A stretch of DNA of 64,000 nt from Muricea muricata (lineage: Eukaryota; Cnidaria; Anthozoa; Malacalcyonacea; Plexauridae). The notes beneath the pieces are model-generated. The model worked only from the letters and a program-made list of their open reading frames with translations. It did not search any database and was not told the DNA's origin. Positions 1 through 10,519 of this stretch are shown here, piece by piece. A program made the position numbers and the translations under genes. Within the stretch, counting starts at the first letter, position 1; every line of letters begins with the position of its first letter. The stretch is taken from positions 7,086,115-7,150,114 of the forward strand of contig OY979729.1 in the NCBI GenBank assembly GCA_963855995.1, written 5' to 3'.

Positions 1-85
1 TACAAGTTGTTAACAGCTTGTTCCAAACTTGTTGTCAACTTAAACAACGTATTGACAGACTTGTTACAACATGTGCTTTTTTAGG
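1..85. repeat. ACAAGTTGT/CAACAGACTTG short-motif repeat, copy 1
   Basis: A patch of interspersed CAAGTTGTTAACAG, CTTGTT and TTGACAGACTTGTTACAAC motifs. The same motif set recurs at 1790-1930. It looks like a simple dispersed repeat family in the BUB intron; no coding potential is seen. Confidence 0.45.
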
Positions 86-211
86 TGTGTGTGCATGAGA
101 AGCAACAACTACATTGGTTGACACTTAAATGTTTTGGAAATTTAGAACTCTTACTTCAATACAATCTGGGAATACAGCCAGGGGGGGGGGATAAGTTTCC
201 TTAGTACTTAC

Positions 212-350
212 ATATTTGAGCCAAACGTTCAAATAGCGTTGATCATTTTCATATTTGCTCACATCTTGAAACTCCTTGATACACCGTTCTAACAAGGTTC
301 CCGTTTCTCGCCCTCCTTTTGGCACGTTTTCCTCCGTCCAAAGAATGTAC
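212..350 (-). CDS. BUB1B: BubR1/MADBUB gene, coding exon 3
   Basis: A 139 bp exon between a TTTAG acceptor and a GTAAGT donor, ending in phase 0. It continues the Mad3/BUB1 homology region 1 (a TPR-like fold that binds kinetochore and checkpoint partners), with the signature YILWTEENVPKGG, then a run resembling TLLERCIKEF and NDQRYLNVWLKY. This block is diagnostic of Bub1/BubR1/Mad3 proteins. The next exon lies left of position 1. The ORF extends past the donor into intron sequence, which is not coding. Confidence 0.92.
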
Positions 351-1789
351 CTAAACATTGAGAAACACGAGAGTTGCAACAAAGCTGCACGGGTTTATTG
401 ACCTAAAATGCTTGACACCAATAGTTGTCTTTGACATTTGCGCGTCGTCGCTAATTTAATACAATAAACGTCACAACTGAAAAAGCCGTCAAATTCGAAT
501 TAACAGAGCGAGAATGTTTCATAATAAACAGTTATTTTTGACCAAAAAGCGAGAAACCATGCCTATAGTTTAACTAGCGACGGCGCTCAAATGTCAAAAA
601 CAACTATTGTTCTGAAGCATTTTGCGTTGGGTGGTCGCGCATCATTCGAAACTGCAGTAAATGATTTATCCTTGTTTGCAATGCTGTAATATTGCCTGGG
701 CTTCAACATGATGATGTTTTTAACTCCACCATATTGAAGTACAATGGTGCTGTCACCAATACGAGCCCGAAACTCCCTCAGCTTGCCAACTCATTACTAT
801 CATTATATTACAAATCATTATGTTGTTTCTAGTTTATTCAAAAATAAGGTTCTTCATCACATCACATCTCGTTGCATTATTGACTAACTAACCAACTGCA
901 CAACCGTTTAGGAAAGTGAGCCGTCCGTTACCTACACAAACAGTTGGGTAATTCAAGAAGAATTGCTATTGGTGGATTTTGAGTCTGAAATAATTTTCAA
1001 ATTTGTCTGGAACACACATTTTCGGTTGAAATCAAATTTGATTAGAAAATTTACATTCGATTGGATTTTTTTGCCTCAGTTTTATCCTCCAAAATCCCAT
1101 GAAGGGTGATTTCCAGTTGACACGCCAGATTGTATTTAGTTTCCAAGTAATAGAAAACTGCTTGGACAAAATTTGCGATCAATTTTGCATTTGGCAAGAA
1201 AAACTAGATTTTCGTTGGAAAACTGTCGAGCTGTTACTTCAAGCCTTGTCACAATACACACGTGATGATGACGGGCCATATTTTTACCTAAACGTTACGT
1301 TATTCTGACGAGTTTGGAAACCATCTATTCTATCGAGTATAGGACTTGCTGCAGTTATTATATCGAGTTTCTTTAGCTGCTTTACATGAAATATTGTGGT
1401 GTGGCCACTCCATAATACATAAGGTATGACTACACCCAATTTGTTATGGGTATGCCAGAACTGAGGAGTTGATGTCTTGGGGATGGTTGTGTGAAAAATA
1501 AATAGCGCTATCCACAAGGTATTGTTTTTTTCAACTGCCACAGAATGGCATAAAAAGTAATGACACCAGGAATATTGAACTCACAAGAAAGTAAAAGTCA
1601 ACTTTAGCTGAGTTTGATGAGGGTTATACCAGTTACTGACCATGTTTTAGAGAGTTTGAAAAATCACTATGTAGTGGATAGCACTATTCAGGAGGGCTGT
1701 GTCACTAAAATTGCAAATGACCTGACTGTATGTTAGAAACACCCCTAATCAACCACTAATCAACCAATATCAGGATGTGTTTGCATGGT

Positions 1790-1930
1790 TTGTGAGAGCT
1801 TGTTAACGACAGGTCTGTTACAAGTTGTCAACAGACTTGCAGCAAGTTAATTGTCAGAACTTATTTTTCACAGGCTTACTGCAAGTTGCTCCTACAAGTT
1901 GTAACATCATCAAATGACAAGTAGCAACCA
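1790..1930. repeat. ACAAGTTGT/CAACAGACTTG short-motif repeat, copy 2
   Basis: Repeated variants of TTACAAGTTGTCAACAGACT and GCAAGTT, matching the patch at 1-85. It lies about 65 bp downstream of BUB exon 2 in transcript orientation, within an intron. Confidence 0.45.
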
Positions 1931-1996
1931 GTCTGATTTTGACAGATTCTACATTTTACAGCTTGAAATAAAAAATAAATAAAAAATCACCCTTAC

Positions 1997-2056
1997 CTGT
2001 ACCAGATATCAAGAAAATCATCACCACTATATGTTCGAATTTCAGCTTCAAAATTC
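1997..2056 (-). CDS. BUB1B: BubR1/MADBUB gene, coding exon 2 (60 bp)
   Basis: A 60 bp exon with an AG acceptor just upstream (higher coordinate) and a GTAAGG donor after it; it enters and leaves in phase 2. It encodes NFEAEIRTYSGDDFLDIWY, matching the Mad3/Bub1 homology region 1, where families read E..IR.Y.GDDPLD.W. One base completes the last codon of exon 1, and its own last two bases complete the first codon of exon 3. It is too short to be found by length-based ORF calling. The intron before it (2057-4969) contains a LINE 3' relic; the intron after it (351-1996) shows no coding signal. Confidence 0.9.
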
Positions 2057-3899
2057 CTCAAAAAGTTGAATGGTAGAAATTAGTGAAAGATTCAGTCCTA
2101 GTTTTAGAAGTGCAGTCATTCTTTATTTGTGCAATTGTGAAAGATTTTTTGAGTGAGGTGAGAAGGCATAGATTGGTTATGCCAGTTTTAGATTTCATGT
2201 GAAAAGATTTACTTAAGAAAACTGTTACAGAACTATAATATACTTTGTTTATCTCCTGGTGTATTGTGGCACAATTAATTGACACAGACAGATTTTAAAT
2301 AATTATGAAACAGTTGAAACCCCAAAACAAAATGTTCATTCCTCCAAAAATATTTTCAGTACCCTCCCCCCACTAATTTTCATCATAATAAATAGTCCAC
2401 TATCTAAGCATCTATCTATTTACAGCTTTGAGCAAATTATGTGGTTCCCTTTTGCATGTAAGCCAAAGGAACTTTTATAACTTTTTAAGAAAATACATGT
2501 TGTGATTAAGCTTTACTTCTCATATATTCTAGAGGTGAGCCATGAGAGTGAATCTGATAGCAGAAAACAATGCACCAGCTTCCCCCCTCTCTTAAACATT
2601 TTTGGCACCACCTCAGTAAAAAAATATGAAAATCTGTCCATGACAATTGGTAATTACTAATTACTAATGCACCAGCCGTACTTGTTGCTAATGTAGATAC
2701 TAATTCTAGATGCTATCATGATCATGCAGTTAATCAAATGTCATTCTTTTGATCATCTTAATGCTTTTATCAAATGATTTAAACTCTGTCTACACATCTA
2801 ATTAAAGACATCTAGACATCTAATTAAAGCCAACAACAGACTACGAACAGACATTAGTTAGAAATGATTAAAATGTTCAGTATCAACATTGTCACACTTT
2901 AGGTTCAGTGTATGTATTTGTAATTTTTATGCAATGTCTTGTTGTAAATGAGAAACTTGCATGTGTGTAATTTTCACAGTTTGCATATTTTCAAAAACTG
3001 ATTGTACACAATGGGTAAAATGTAGTCGCATGTACTGTAATACCGTACTACTGATGGTGAGCGTCTATCAACAACACAAACATTTCCCAATCACTATACT
3101 GATTATCTGCAATCACTTGATAGTTTCCAGTGTTTGAATAAGTCTATAGTCGCTGACTTGTACTTAGTTGACTTGAGCCCTGAATTCCAATTACTTATTA
3201 CTGGACTGAAGACCATTGTGCAAAATGAATTGACTCAAATATAAAAAGCTAAATATCTCAAGTCACTTGACTTGACTGGAATGAGTTGAAGATGTGTAAA
3301 CATGAATACTTGGGTAATGCTGTGGTATCTGGGATGAGTTTACCTGACATGATGTCTCAAAAACACATGAAAAACATTATGTTTTTAACATTCACACTCA
3401 GAGGACATTTTAAGAAGTTTTCAAAATTTGTAGTTCGAAAGGAAGGCTGGAAAGGAAACTAATGTCCAACTTAGAATGGCCTAACTGGAATGAAAATTTA
3501 AAAAAGAACTTTAAGATACAAGACATAAAACTAGAAATATCCCAAATAAGGTGTGCATATTTGTAGCAGTCCTGTACACAATTTAATTTTAAACGGTATA
3601 TTTCGAATAGATTTGGTTCATCTTCAGCAGCAAGCGTACAAGAACACGTTAAAAAAGTAACGCGCACAAGAATTTAAACTAGCGTGCGCAAGCAGGTATT
3701 GCATAAGTAACAATTAACAATCTCTCCTAATGTTCTTTTGTTCCTTTTAAACTAGATTAACTAAATGATTGCAATTCTTTGCTTGCTTTGAGGCCATTAT
3801 TTAGGGCACACTCACGTCGCTTTATGTGAAGTGCTTCTTTATATAGCAATAAGTTCCAGTTATTAGCTGAATCAATTATTTCTGTGTTATTTTATTCTG

Positions 3900-4771
3900 T
3901 GAGCGTGACCTAGGAATTTTAGCGTCATCTACCTTAACATGATCTAAGCATGTCGATTACCAGTGCACTAAAGCAACAAAAGTGTTAGGATTTGTACGAA
4001 GATCAACGCTTGACATCAAAGACATTGCCATTCATCACACTCTATATTTATCCCTAGTTCCTTTTCAGTTATGTTATGGATCACAAAGTTGGGCGCCGCA
4101 AACTGTATCTTGAATCAAACGGACGGAAATAATTCAACGACGGGCAACAAAGTATGTGTTAGACCTACCCTTCCGCTGTGACACCATCTACCAACAGCGG
4201 CTGTTATCCTTAGACCTTATTTCTCTATGTTATTGGCATGAGTGCTTAGATATTGTTTTATTCTACAAACTAATTCACGGTCATGCAAGCATTGACACAA
4301 ATTTCCGGCCATCAACAACAAATGACAACAGAAGAGAAACCAGATCATCCAACCCTGATCATCTAACATTTTTAACAAACCAATACAAGACCAACTCCTA
4401 TGAAAAATCGTTTTTAAACAGATCGACCAGACTCTGGAACATAGTCAACATACTGCCAAAGGAACTGACAGGCAATAACATCAGCCTAACTCAGTTTAAG
4501 TCTGGTCTTTACGAATATTATCAACTAACTGTGAAAAACATTCTCATTGTAGGTGGTCCGAGAATGTGGAAATCTGTATGTTTGTCCTGTAATATGTGTC
4601 GTAATCTGTACTGTGAAATAGTTTGTTAGTAGTTTTAATGTTTGTTTTATCATATTTATGTAGAGGGCCGCTGTAATTGGCATAAGCTGTATCATGTACC
4701 CTGCCAATTGTCTATATTTGTGTATGTAATGTGTTGTTTGTTCATTGGCAAAGTTATATAAATAAATAAAT
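3900..4771 (+). pseudogene. LINE reverse transcriptase 3' end (5'-truncated relic)
   Basis: The C-terminal end of a non-LTR retrotransposon ORF2. Before 4156 the reading runs through DLGILASSTLT and KATKVLGFVRRSTLDIKDIA, with stops at a few positions. The ORF from 4156 to 4629 then gives the usual region downstream of the RT core (LPFRCDTIYQQRLLSLD, LCYWHECLDIV) and ends close to an AATA-rich tail at 4757-4771. Such 5'-truncated copies with simple-repeat tails are typical of CR1/jockey-group elements. It sits in a BUB intron on the opposite strand to the gene. Confidence 0.8.
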
Positions 4772-4969
4772 TTACAACAAGATCAACTAGTTGTTTATTA
4801 GTTTTTTTGTCCTGCCTGAGGAAGATAGACAGGGTCAAGATACTTCTGTCTGATATAGCCAAGGCCAGTGTCGTTTGTGGGGGATGCATATAGGATTAGA
4901 TTAAGCGCTTTCAGCTACATTTTTTTGTGTATCCTAAGTAATGTAAATTTTACATCATATAACACTCAC

Positions 4970-5121
4970 TGTTTGTCCTTCTGAAGCTTCCAGTACAAAG
5001 AATCGTCTTCAACACTTAATCCACCACATGGCGTTAACGCTGCCGTTAAATTGGGAATTTTTCTCCCTTGTTTTATCGGTTGTACATTCTCTTTACTTAA
5101 TTCCCACTCACTGGGATCCAT
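4970..5121 (-). CDS. BUB1B: BubR1/MADBUB spindle-checkpoint gene, coding exon 1
   Basis: First coding exon of a Mad3/BubR1/Bub1-family protein, a spindle assembly checkpoint component that inhibits APC/C-Cdc20 as part of the mitotic checkpoint complex. The ATG is at 5121-5119. The exon encodes 50 codons plus two bases and ends at a GTGAGT donor (phase 2). Residues 5-20 carry the family's N-terminal KEN box in its usual setting (EWELSKENVQP followed by a basic KQGR). Exon 2 at 1997-2056 and exon 3 at 212-350 follow on the minus strand and the phases match at both junctions, so the assignment does not depend on one motif. The gene runs off the left edge, so the kinase or pseudokinase end is not visible. 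The N-terminal KEN favours BubR1/Mad3 or an unsplit ancestral MADBUB over vertebrate-type Bub1; the symbol should be read as BUB1B-like. Confidence 0.9.
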
Positions 5122-5194
5122 GTTAGTATAAAATTTGCTAGTGCAACTTTAGGTAAAGCACAATATTTCAAAGCATCTTTGCGCATAAAAAGAG

Positions 5195-5225
5195 CAAAAG
5201 ATATGGCGCCCAAATTTGAAATTTG
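5195..5225 (-). promoter_or_regulatory. possible E2F/CHR cell-cycle promoter of the BUB gene
   Basis: About 85-100 bp upstream of the BUB ATG lies a palindromic GGCGCC core within TTTGGGCGCC (minus-strand reading, 5205-5214), and four bases away a TTTGAA motif (5215-5220 on the plus strand). E2F sites and CHR elements (TTTGAA or TTCAAA) are known features of G2/M genes, including checkpoint genes in vertebrates. Seen: the motifs and spacing. Inferred: that they drive this gene. Both motifs are short and could be chance. Confidence 0.35.
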
Positions 5226-5289
5226 ATAACCAACTACGTCATGTAAGAAAATATATATGATATTTCTTAAATACTGTTTGCCGTCGGCG

Positions 5290-5395
5290 TGGCCCGTACT
5301 GGAAAAATATTTTGTCGAGATCTCAATAACGGGTGAGGCTGAAGGCCGTGGTCCTTTTTGAGAGCGAGATCAAATATTTTTCTAGTGCGGACCGA
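5290..5395. repeat. short foldback (MITE-like) upstream of the BUB gene
   Basis: Two imperfect inverted arms of about 43 bp each, around 5290-5333 and 5350-5395. The left arm contains GTACTGGAAAAATATTT and the right arm the reverse complement of ACTAGAAAAATATTTGATC. It lies 170-270 bp upstream of the BUB start codon. It looks like a small non-autonomous DNA transposon with eroded arms. Confidence 0.6.
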
Positions 5396-5399
5396 TCTA

Positions 5400-7020
5400 A
5401 ATGGTAAATAACTTCTCCAATAAATATTTTTTTTTCTGCGCGATGCCTAGTGAAACTCTTAAAAAATTCCAGTGACGCCGTCAAGCTTTGAGATCAGCTA
5501 TTTTGTTACTTTGCTTCAATTTTTTTTTCAAGCAAGCAATGCCAAGCTTGGCTAACAAACAGCTAAAACTATTTGGAAAAAAACTACGATTTTTTACATG
5601 CAATTTGATATTTGTATACTCGAGACGACAAATTATGACAAAGGTAATATAATTATCACGATTTAAGTTTCGTTTTACAAAACAAAGATGGTTTAAATAT
5701 GCGTTTTTACATGGCAAACATTGGTGATTTGCGAATTAATTTAGCAAGAAGTTGACAACAAGATTTCAAGTCCAAAAATTACCCTTAAACTGCAGGTTAG
5801 TGGTTAACGTTTTTGTTAAAAAATTATTGGTGAGTTGTAAATTTCATGTTTCACTATTTAGTTCATGGTGTACTTCTTTAATACTTCTGTTTGGATAAAA
5901 TGTGTGACTTGTACGGCTTTATATGTAAAAAGAGGTTTGAACTGCTGGCTTTTTGTTGTGCTAAAGTATAAAGCTTGAATCACAGGCATATCCCAGCGCA
6001 CGTTACGTCATTGCATAACATTATATTGGCTTGAATCAACAGACGTATGTTGAAGTAAATTTTTTAACTGTAATGTTAGAATTTTTTCGGTATTTTGACA
6101 CCTTTATATTGAAGTTCGACAAACTACAATAGCATTTGTACTTAATATCCTAGTGAAAAATTGATAAATGATGAATTTTTTCAACAGCTCTAGCATGTAA
6201 ACAACTCGTACATGCAGGCATGGATTATTTCGAAGAAACTTCCTCCGGAAGTTTCAATGTGACGAGTCATATCAAGTATCAAAATGAACGGCAGCATTAA
6301 ACAATACAAAAACTGTTTTTAATGTACATATTCTATTAACTTGTTTCTCCTTCCATATTGGTTTAAAAACACAAAAAACAGTTTTCGCTTTCATAGGTGC
6401 AAAGCTCGCATTTTCACTTGACATATGCATGGGCATGCCGGGCATTAATACGTAATATTTCTAATGCCCTCAGACCTCATGACATCAACAGTTGAATTTC
6501 GTGAATGTCACATGATAAACGCGTGCAAAATTAAGTAGGAGGGCATGCATGGTCATTTTCCTGACCCTGATTACCATTATTTGCGTTCCATAAATGGTGA
6601 AGACCTAAAAAGCTCTGCAATTATAATAAAGGTCAAATTATCAAAGCATTTGCTTTCCGCTTCATTTGAATAATTTCCCACTCTTTTCTAGATTTCTAGT
6701 ATGCAGTTGTTATGTTCATAAAATAAAATCATCATCTTAGTAATTCATGAAAACTGAAAAGGACTTTCGTGATTTCGTGACAAGACCCCCCCTAATTATG
6801 AAAAAGGAAACTCCACTCCTTGATTTCTTTAAAAAAATAGCACGTCAATATATTCAATATATCGTAAAAATCTGCACCGCCCCCTGCTGTGGATGAAGTT
6901 TCCAATAACGGGGCTCCAATGCAAAATATAACACAAGGTGGATATTGAAATTAGACAGACCTGATAGTCAATTGAGCAACGATATTATGTTGAGTAGGCT
7001 TCACCGTACACAAATATTTT
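5400..7020. other. intergenic region without recognised gene
   Basis: AT-rich sequence with no ORF resembling a known protein. One short palindrome is visible near 6240 (GAAACTTCC TCC GGAAGTTTC). Nothing else was supported. Confidence 0.5.
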
Positions 7021-7109
7021 CAAATGTTGCTTATTAATATTCCAATAATACAGCCGAGTGCCTCGGCGAGGCAACGCTATTGGACGATTGCTTCATTACA
7101 CAAAAAATC

Positions 7110-7165
7110 CAAACACAAACACAAACACAAACACAAACACAAACACAAACACAAACACAAACAAA
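7110..7165. repeat. (CAAACA)n microsatellite
   Basis: About nine uninterrupted CAAACA hexamers. The two overlapping ORFs through it (Lys-His and Asn-Thr runs) are by-products of the repeat. Confidence 0.95.
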
Positions 7166-7658
7166 AAGATAGAACAAAGACATTGGTTAAGTCTCCAGAC
7201 CATATCTAGATTGACATTGGACAGACAGATCGGAAGGACGAATAAACGTTTGGACAGATTGACAGACAAATTAGTGAATGTATATTACTATAGTTTAGGA
7301 ACGCTCTCTTGATGTACGAACGAAACTAAAGTACCAATACAACATTATCCTCTGATCTTAAAAAACTGAAACACGCTAACTTGCCAAAGTGTGACATAGA
7401 ATGAGGGTACTGAAGGGATAGAATGGAAGTTGAGTATTGCTGAGAAAATAGATTCAATGCACTGGGAATGGGATTCGTTTGCCAGAAAACAATAGAAAAT
7501 GGGAATGGATTAAGATTTGAGGAAGACAGCCATAAGGATTATGGGATTTATTCTCTTGGGCAATTTAAAACTTAGTTAAATAATGGGAAAAGGACCCCCC
7601 CCCCCCTCTTCAGGAACTTGTACAATAAAAGATTAGTTCACATATCGGGATAGCCATG

Positions 7659-7890
7659 TTAACCATGCAAATCTAGCAACATAATCCTTTTCACAAGTTC
7701 GTCAGTGGACGGAATGCGTGACATTTCCCACATGCACACAGACTTGAAAGTTCTTGGATCGTCAGGATCATAAATTAGAGCATGCTTACACGATGCTAGA
7801 GATTCAGCAGTGGATGTCTCTGATAGAGCAGGGTTAATGTAATGTAGATACTGTGTGGGGCCTCTGAAGTCGTCATAGACATCTCCAGAT
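7659..7890 (-). CDS. unassigned 77-codon 3' exon or coding fragment
   Basis: A reading frame on the minus strand is open for 77 codons to a TAA at 7661-7659. It has balanced, protein-like composition (begins SGDVYDDFRGPTQYLHYINP, later DPDDPRTFKS, MWEMSRIPSTDEL and LLDLHG). It starts right after TAAG at 7894-7891, which could be a splice acceptor although the pyrimidine tract is poor; an in-frame stop lies just upstream. There is no initiator Met at the start. I do not recognise the family. It may be the terminal exon of a minus-strand gene or a fragment of a retrogene or transposon; no other exon was located. Confidence 0.5.
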
Positions 7891-7970
7891 CTTATTTATT
7901 GTTCGTTCAGTTAAAAGAAGAGTTGAGCCTGCAGTACACGAGAGCTATAGTTTAAGCTCGATTTTACTCG

Positions 7971-8010
7971 TGCCTGTTAGCTCAGCGGATAGCTCACCGT
8001 GTGAGGCTGA
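7971..8010 (+). other. tRNA-like 5' half (A-box), probable SINE or tRNA relic
   Basis: The stretch TTAGCTCAGCGGATAGCTCA resembles a tRNA D-arm with an internal promoter A box, and is followed by an anticodon-stem-like segment. No B box (GGTTCGANNCC) or acceptor 3' half follows, so this is not a functional tRNA gene. A tRNA-derived SINE head is possible. Confidence 0.35.
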
Positions 8011-8309
8011 ATTTTACTTGCTTATAGTTTGATGTTTTCCTTATCAATGTTATTGTTCTATTGAAGTTATTCCACTTTTGTATGTGCGTGACGTCATAAA
8101 ATAGTTGAAAAATTCTTCTCGCGTGAGATCCCACATCAATGTATTTCACTAACAAATATATATGACTGTTTCCAATTTTTCAAAACAGTAAAATTTTAAA
8201 ATTAACCGAGTAGCATATGAAAAGGCAGAATAAAAAATCCTTTTAATGAATTTTTGGGTGAAATAAAAATCGACATGTATAGTTTTGATCATCGCAAAAG
8301 CATATTTAA

Positions 8310-10120
8310 AAAAAGTCGCAGTTGCAAACAGCTAACGCTGCAGTTTTTGTTTCAAAAATTAATTTACGGTTTAGATTGAAAAAGTGGCGTTATAGACAAA
8401 AACATCAAGAGTAAAGGATTATAGAGTTAAGGCTCCTAAAGCGATGTAAAATGTATCTAGATAGTTCGACACTGTGGCATGTCCCAGCTGAGATCAGCTG
8501 TTGGTTTTACATTAAATATATAGTGATGTGTTTTATATACGTTAATTACATATATTCAGTTAAAGCTATATAAGTTGCCGAGCAGCAGATCGCGTGAAAA
8601 GATTATCAACAAAAGCAGCTAATTCAAAGGTATAAAAAGGTGCAACTTATCAGATTTAATTCAACTTGTTCATAATTAAAAGCTATAGAATATTTTCGTG
8701 TATCATGTCACATATGCCTAGCATATAAGCCGTATCAAATTCATCAGGTGTACAGTATATTTTTTTATCTTTCAGTTTGGTATAGATATAGTATGTTTTA
8801 AAAAAATATCGAAGTAAATTTCTCGACAGAATTATTCATTTTTTCGTATCTAGTTTTATAGCTGTGCAGCTTTTTAGTCGGATTAATTTTATGATGAGAA
8901 TAATACTACTCTGAGAGGGCGATATTGCGAACCATGTAAATTCTGATCCCAGTGTGCATGTGGTATAATTTGCTTCAGTTGAACTACTCGATCTATACTG
9001 AAGCTGAATTTTGTAGCTGAAATTACATAAGTAAACGATGCTGGAAAATTTAGTAAAACAGAATATATGGTTTATAATGCATCTGGCCAGAGTACGCCCA
9101 TTTACTATCTGAATTTCTTGGGGTTTTTTTAATCATGTTAAATAATTCAATTCTTTATAATACATGCATGATTTTTACCTTCACTATGTTAATATGTGTT
9201 TTAAAAGATTAGTTATCTGAGACACAGTGGAAACCGCAAAAAGTTTTAAATCTTTTTTATGGTTTATGTTTATATGTTATTTTGAACTTTTAACAATATG
9301 ACAGGTTGTCTGGGTTTGACCAGGCTACACATTATCAACTTGATATTAAAGAAAACGCAGATGATTCAACTAAATGCCCGTGGTAAAATTAAATTTCATG
9401 GACAACTTACCGAATTTAAAACGTAATTATATATACCACCGTAGGAAATTTTCTTCCAGTAAAAAAATTATAGTATACGTATAGGACCACAATAGCCATT
9501 CGTTTCGACATCCATTATTATTTTCTAAAGTTTCTGCATAAGAAGAAATCGTCCATCGTAGTCCAGTTACTAACATACAGTGACCGAATTGGTTGACCTA
9601 TACTAAGCTCAAAGTGGAATGCACACTCGGCTCTTTTCTCTTATTAATGTTTTCAGATCACAGTTGTGATATAATATGCGAGCCATTCATTTCTCACTAT
9701 AAATAAATGTAATTGCTTGTTTATGCAAACTTCCCTAGCGACTGAATGTCAGCTTTTCTATATAGCAGTATAGGAAATGATGTTTGCACTGCTGAATGTA
9801 CGCGAAGGAAGCATAGAATACAACAATATATAGTCATGAAATAGTGCGTCGGTCATGACGCATTAATCTACGCAGCATATATCATGTTTGTTATTTTGAA
9901 AGATGCCGTTCCGCAATGAACGATATCTATGATGAACTCCTTAACTGAAAGATAAATTATACGGGGTTTTTCTGTCTTACAAGTGATATTTGACATTAGT
10001 GTCTAGTGGTCGAAATGCGTATGAGAACATTCGACAACATTCGCAAAACTAGTTCAAGTAAGCGAAATACATATTGCCGTTAACGAGAGTCATTAAATAA
10101 TCATAAGTGATAGAAGAAGA
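8310..10120. repeat. tandem duplication, copy 1 (apparently non-coding)
   Basis: This stretch aligns collinearly by eye with 10520-12110. Matching blocks include the segment near 8480-8600 (CCCAGCTGAGATCAGCTGTT, ATATAGTGATGTGTTTTATA, GCAGCAGATCGCGTGAAAAG), ATCCCAGTGTG near 8950, GAGTACGCCCATTTAC near 9090, GGGTTTGACCAG near 9315, TCTATATAGCAGTATA near 9755 and ACATTCGACAACATTCGC near 10030. No shared open frame runs through both copies: small ORFs in one are broken in the other. It may be regulatory, a non-coding RNA locus or old transposon sequence. Confidence 0.75.
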
Positions 10121-10216
10121 AGAAGCATGAAACGAAAACTTTGCCTCTCCGTAATTTTTTTTATATAAAATATATAAAAATTATAAGTCACCTAGTTGTA
10201 ATGAGGTGATGATGTC

Positions 10217-10251
10217 TCCCCACCCCCCCCCCCCCCACCCCCCCCCCCCCC
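10217..10251. repeat. poly-C tract
   Basis: Nearly uninterrupted cytosine runs split by single A residues, between the two duplication copies. Length is likely unstable and assembly may be unreliable here. Confidence 0.95.
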
Positions 10252-10519
10252 GGTTTAGCGACGCCACTGTTTAACACTAGAAAATGATATTCGTGTCTTC
10301 ATGCAAGCCCCCGTGCATTGTTCTTTTTATATTGTTGAGAAAAACAAAATAATTGGAGGCGGTGATATTGAAATTATTCTAATTTGTGCAATTTTACACT
10401 AATGACATTATAAAGTAGTAGAAAAATTTTAATTCAGGATAAAAAGCGTGACTCTGCATGTTCTAGAATATGATTCTGAATATAAGTATTGTCAAGTATA
10501 ACTAAAAGATAGACAGAAA

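Noticed and set aside
7024..7312. Two overlapping ORFs with long Lys-His and Asn-Thr runs
   Set aside because: They are translations of the (CAAACA)n microsatellite.
7971..8010. tRNA gene
   Set aside because: Only the A-box half is present; no B box or acceptor-stem partner.
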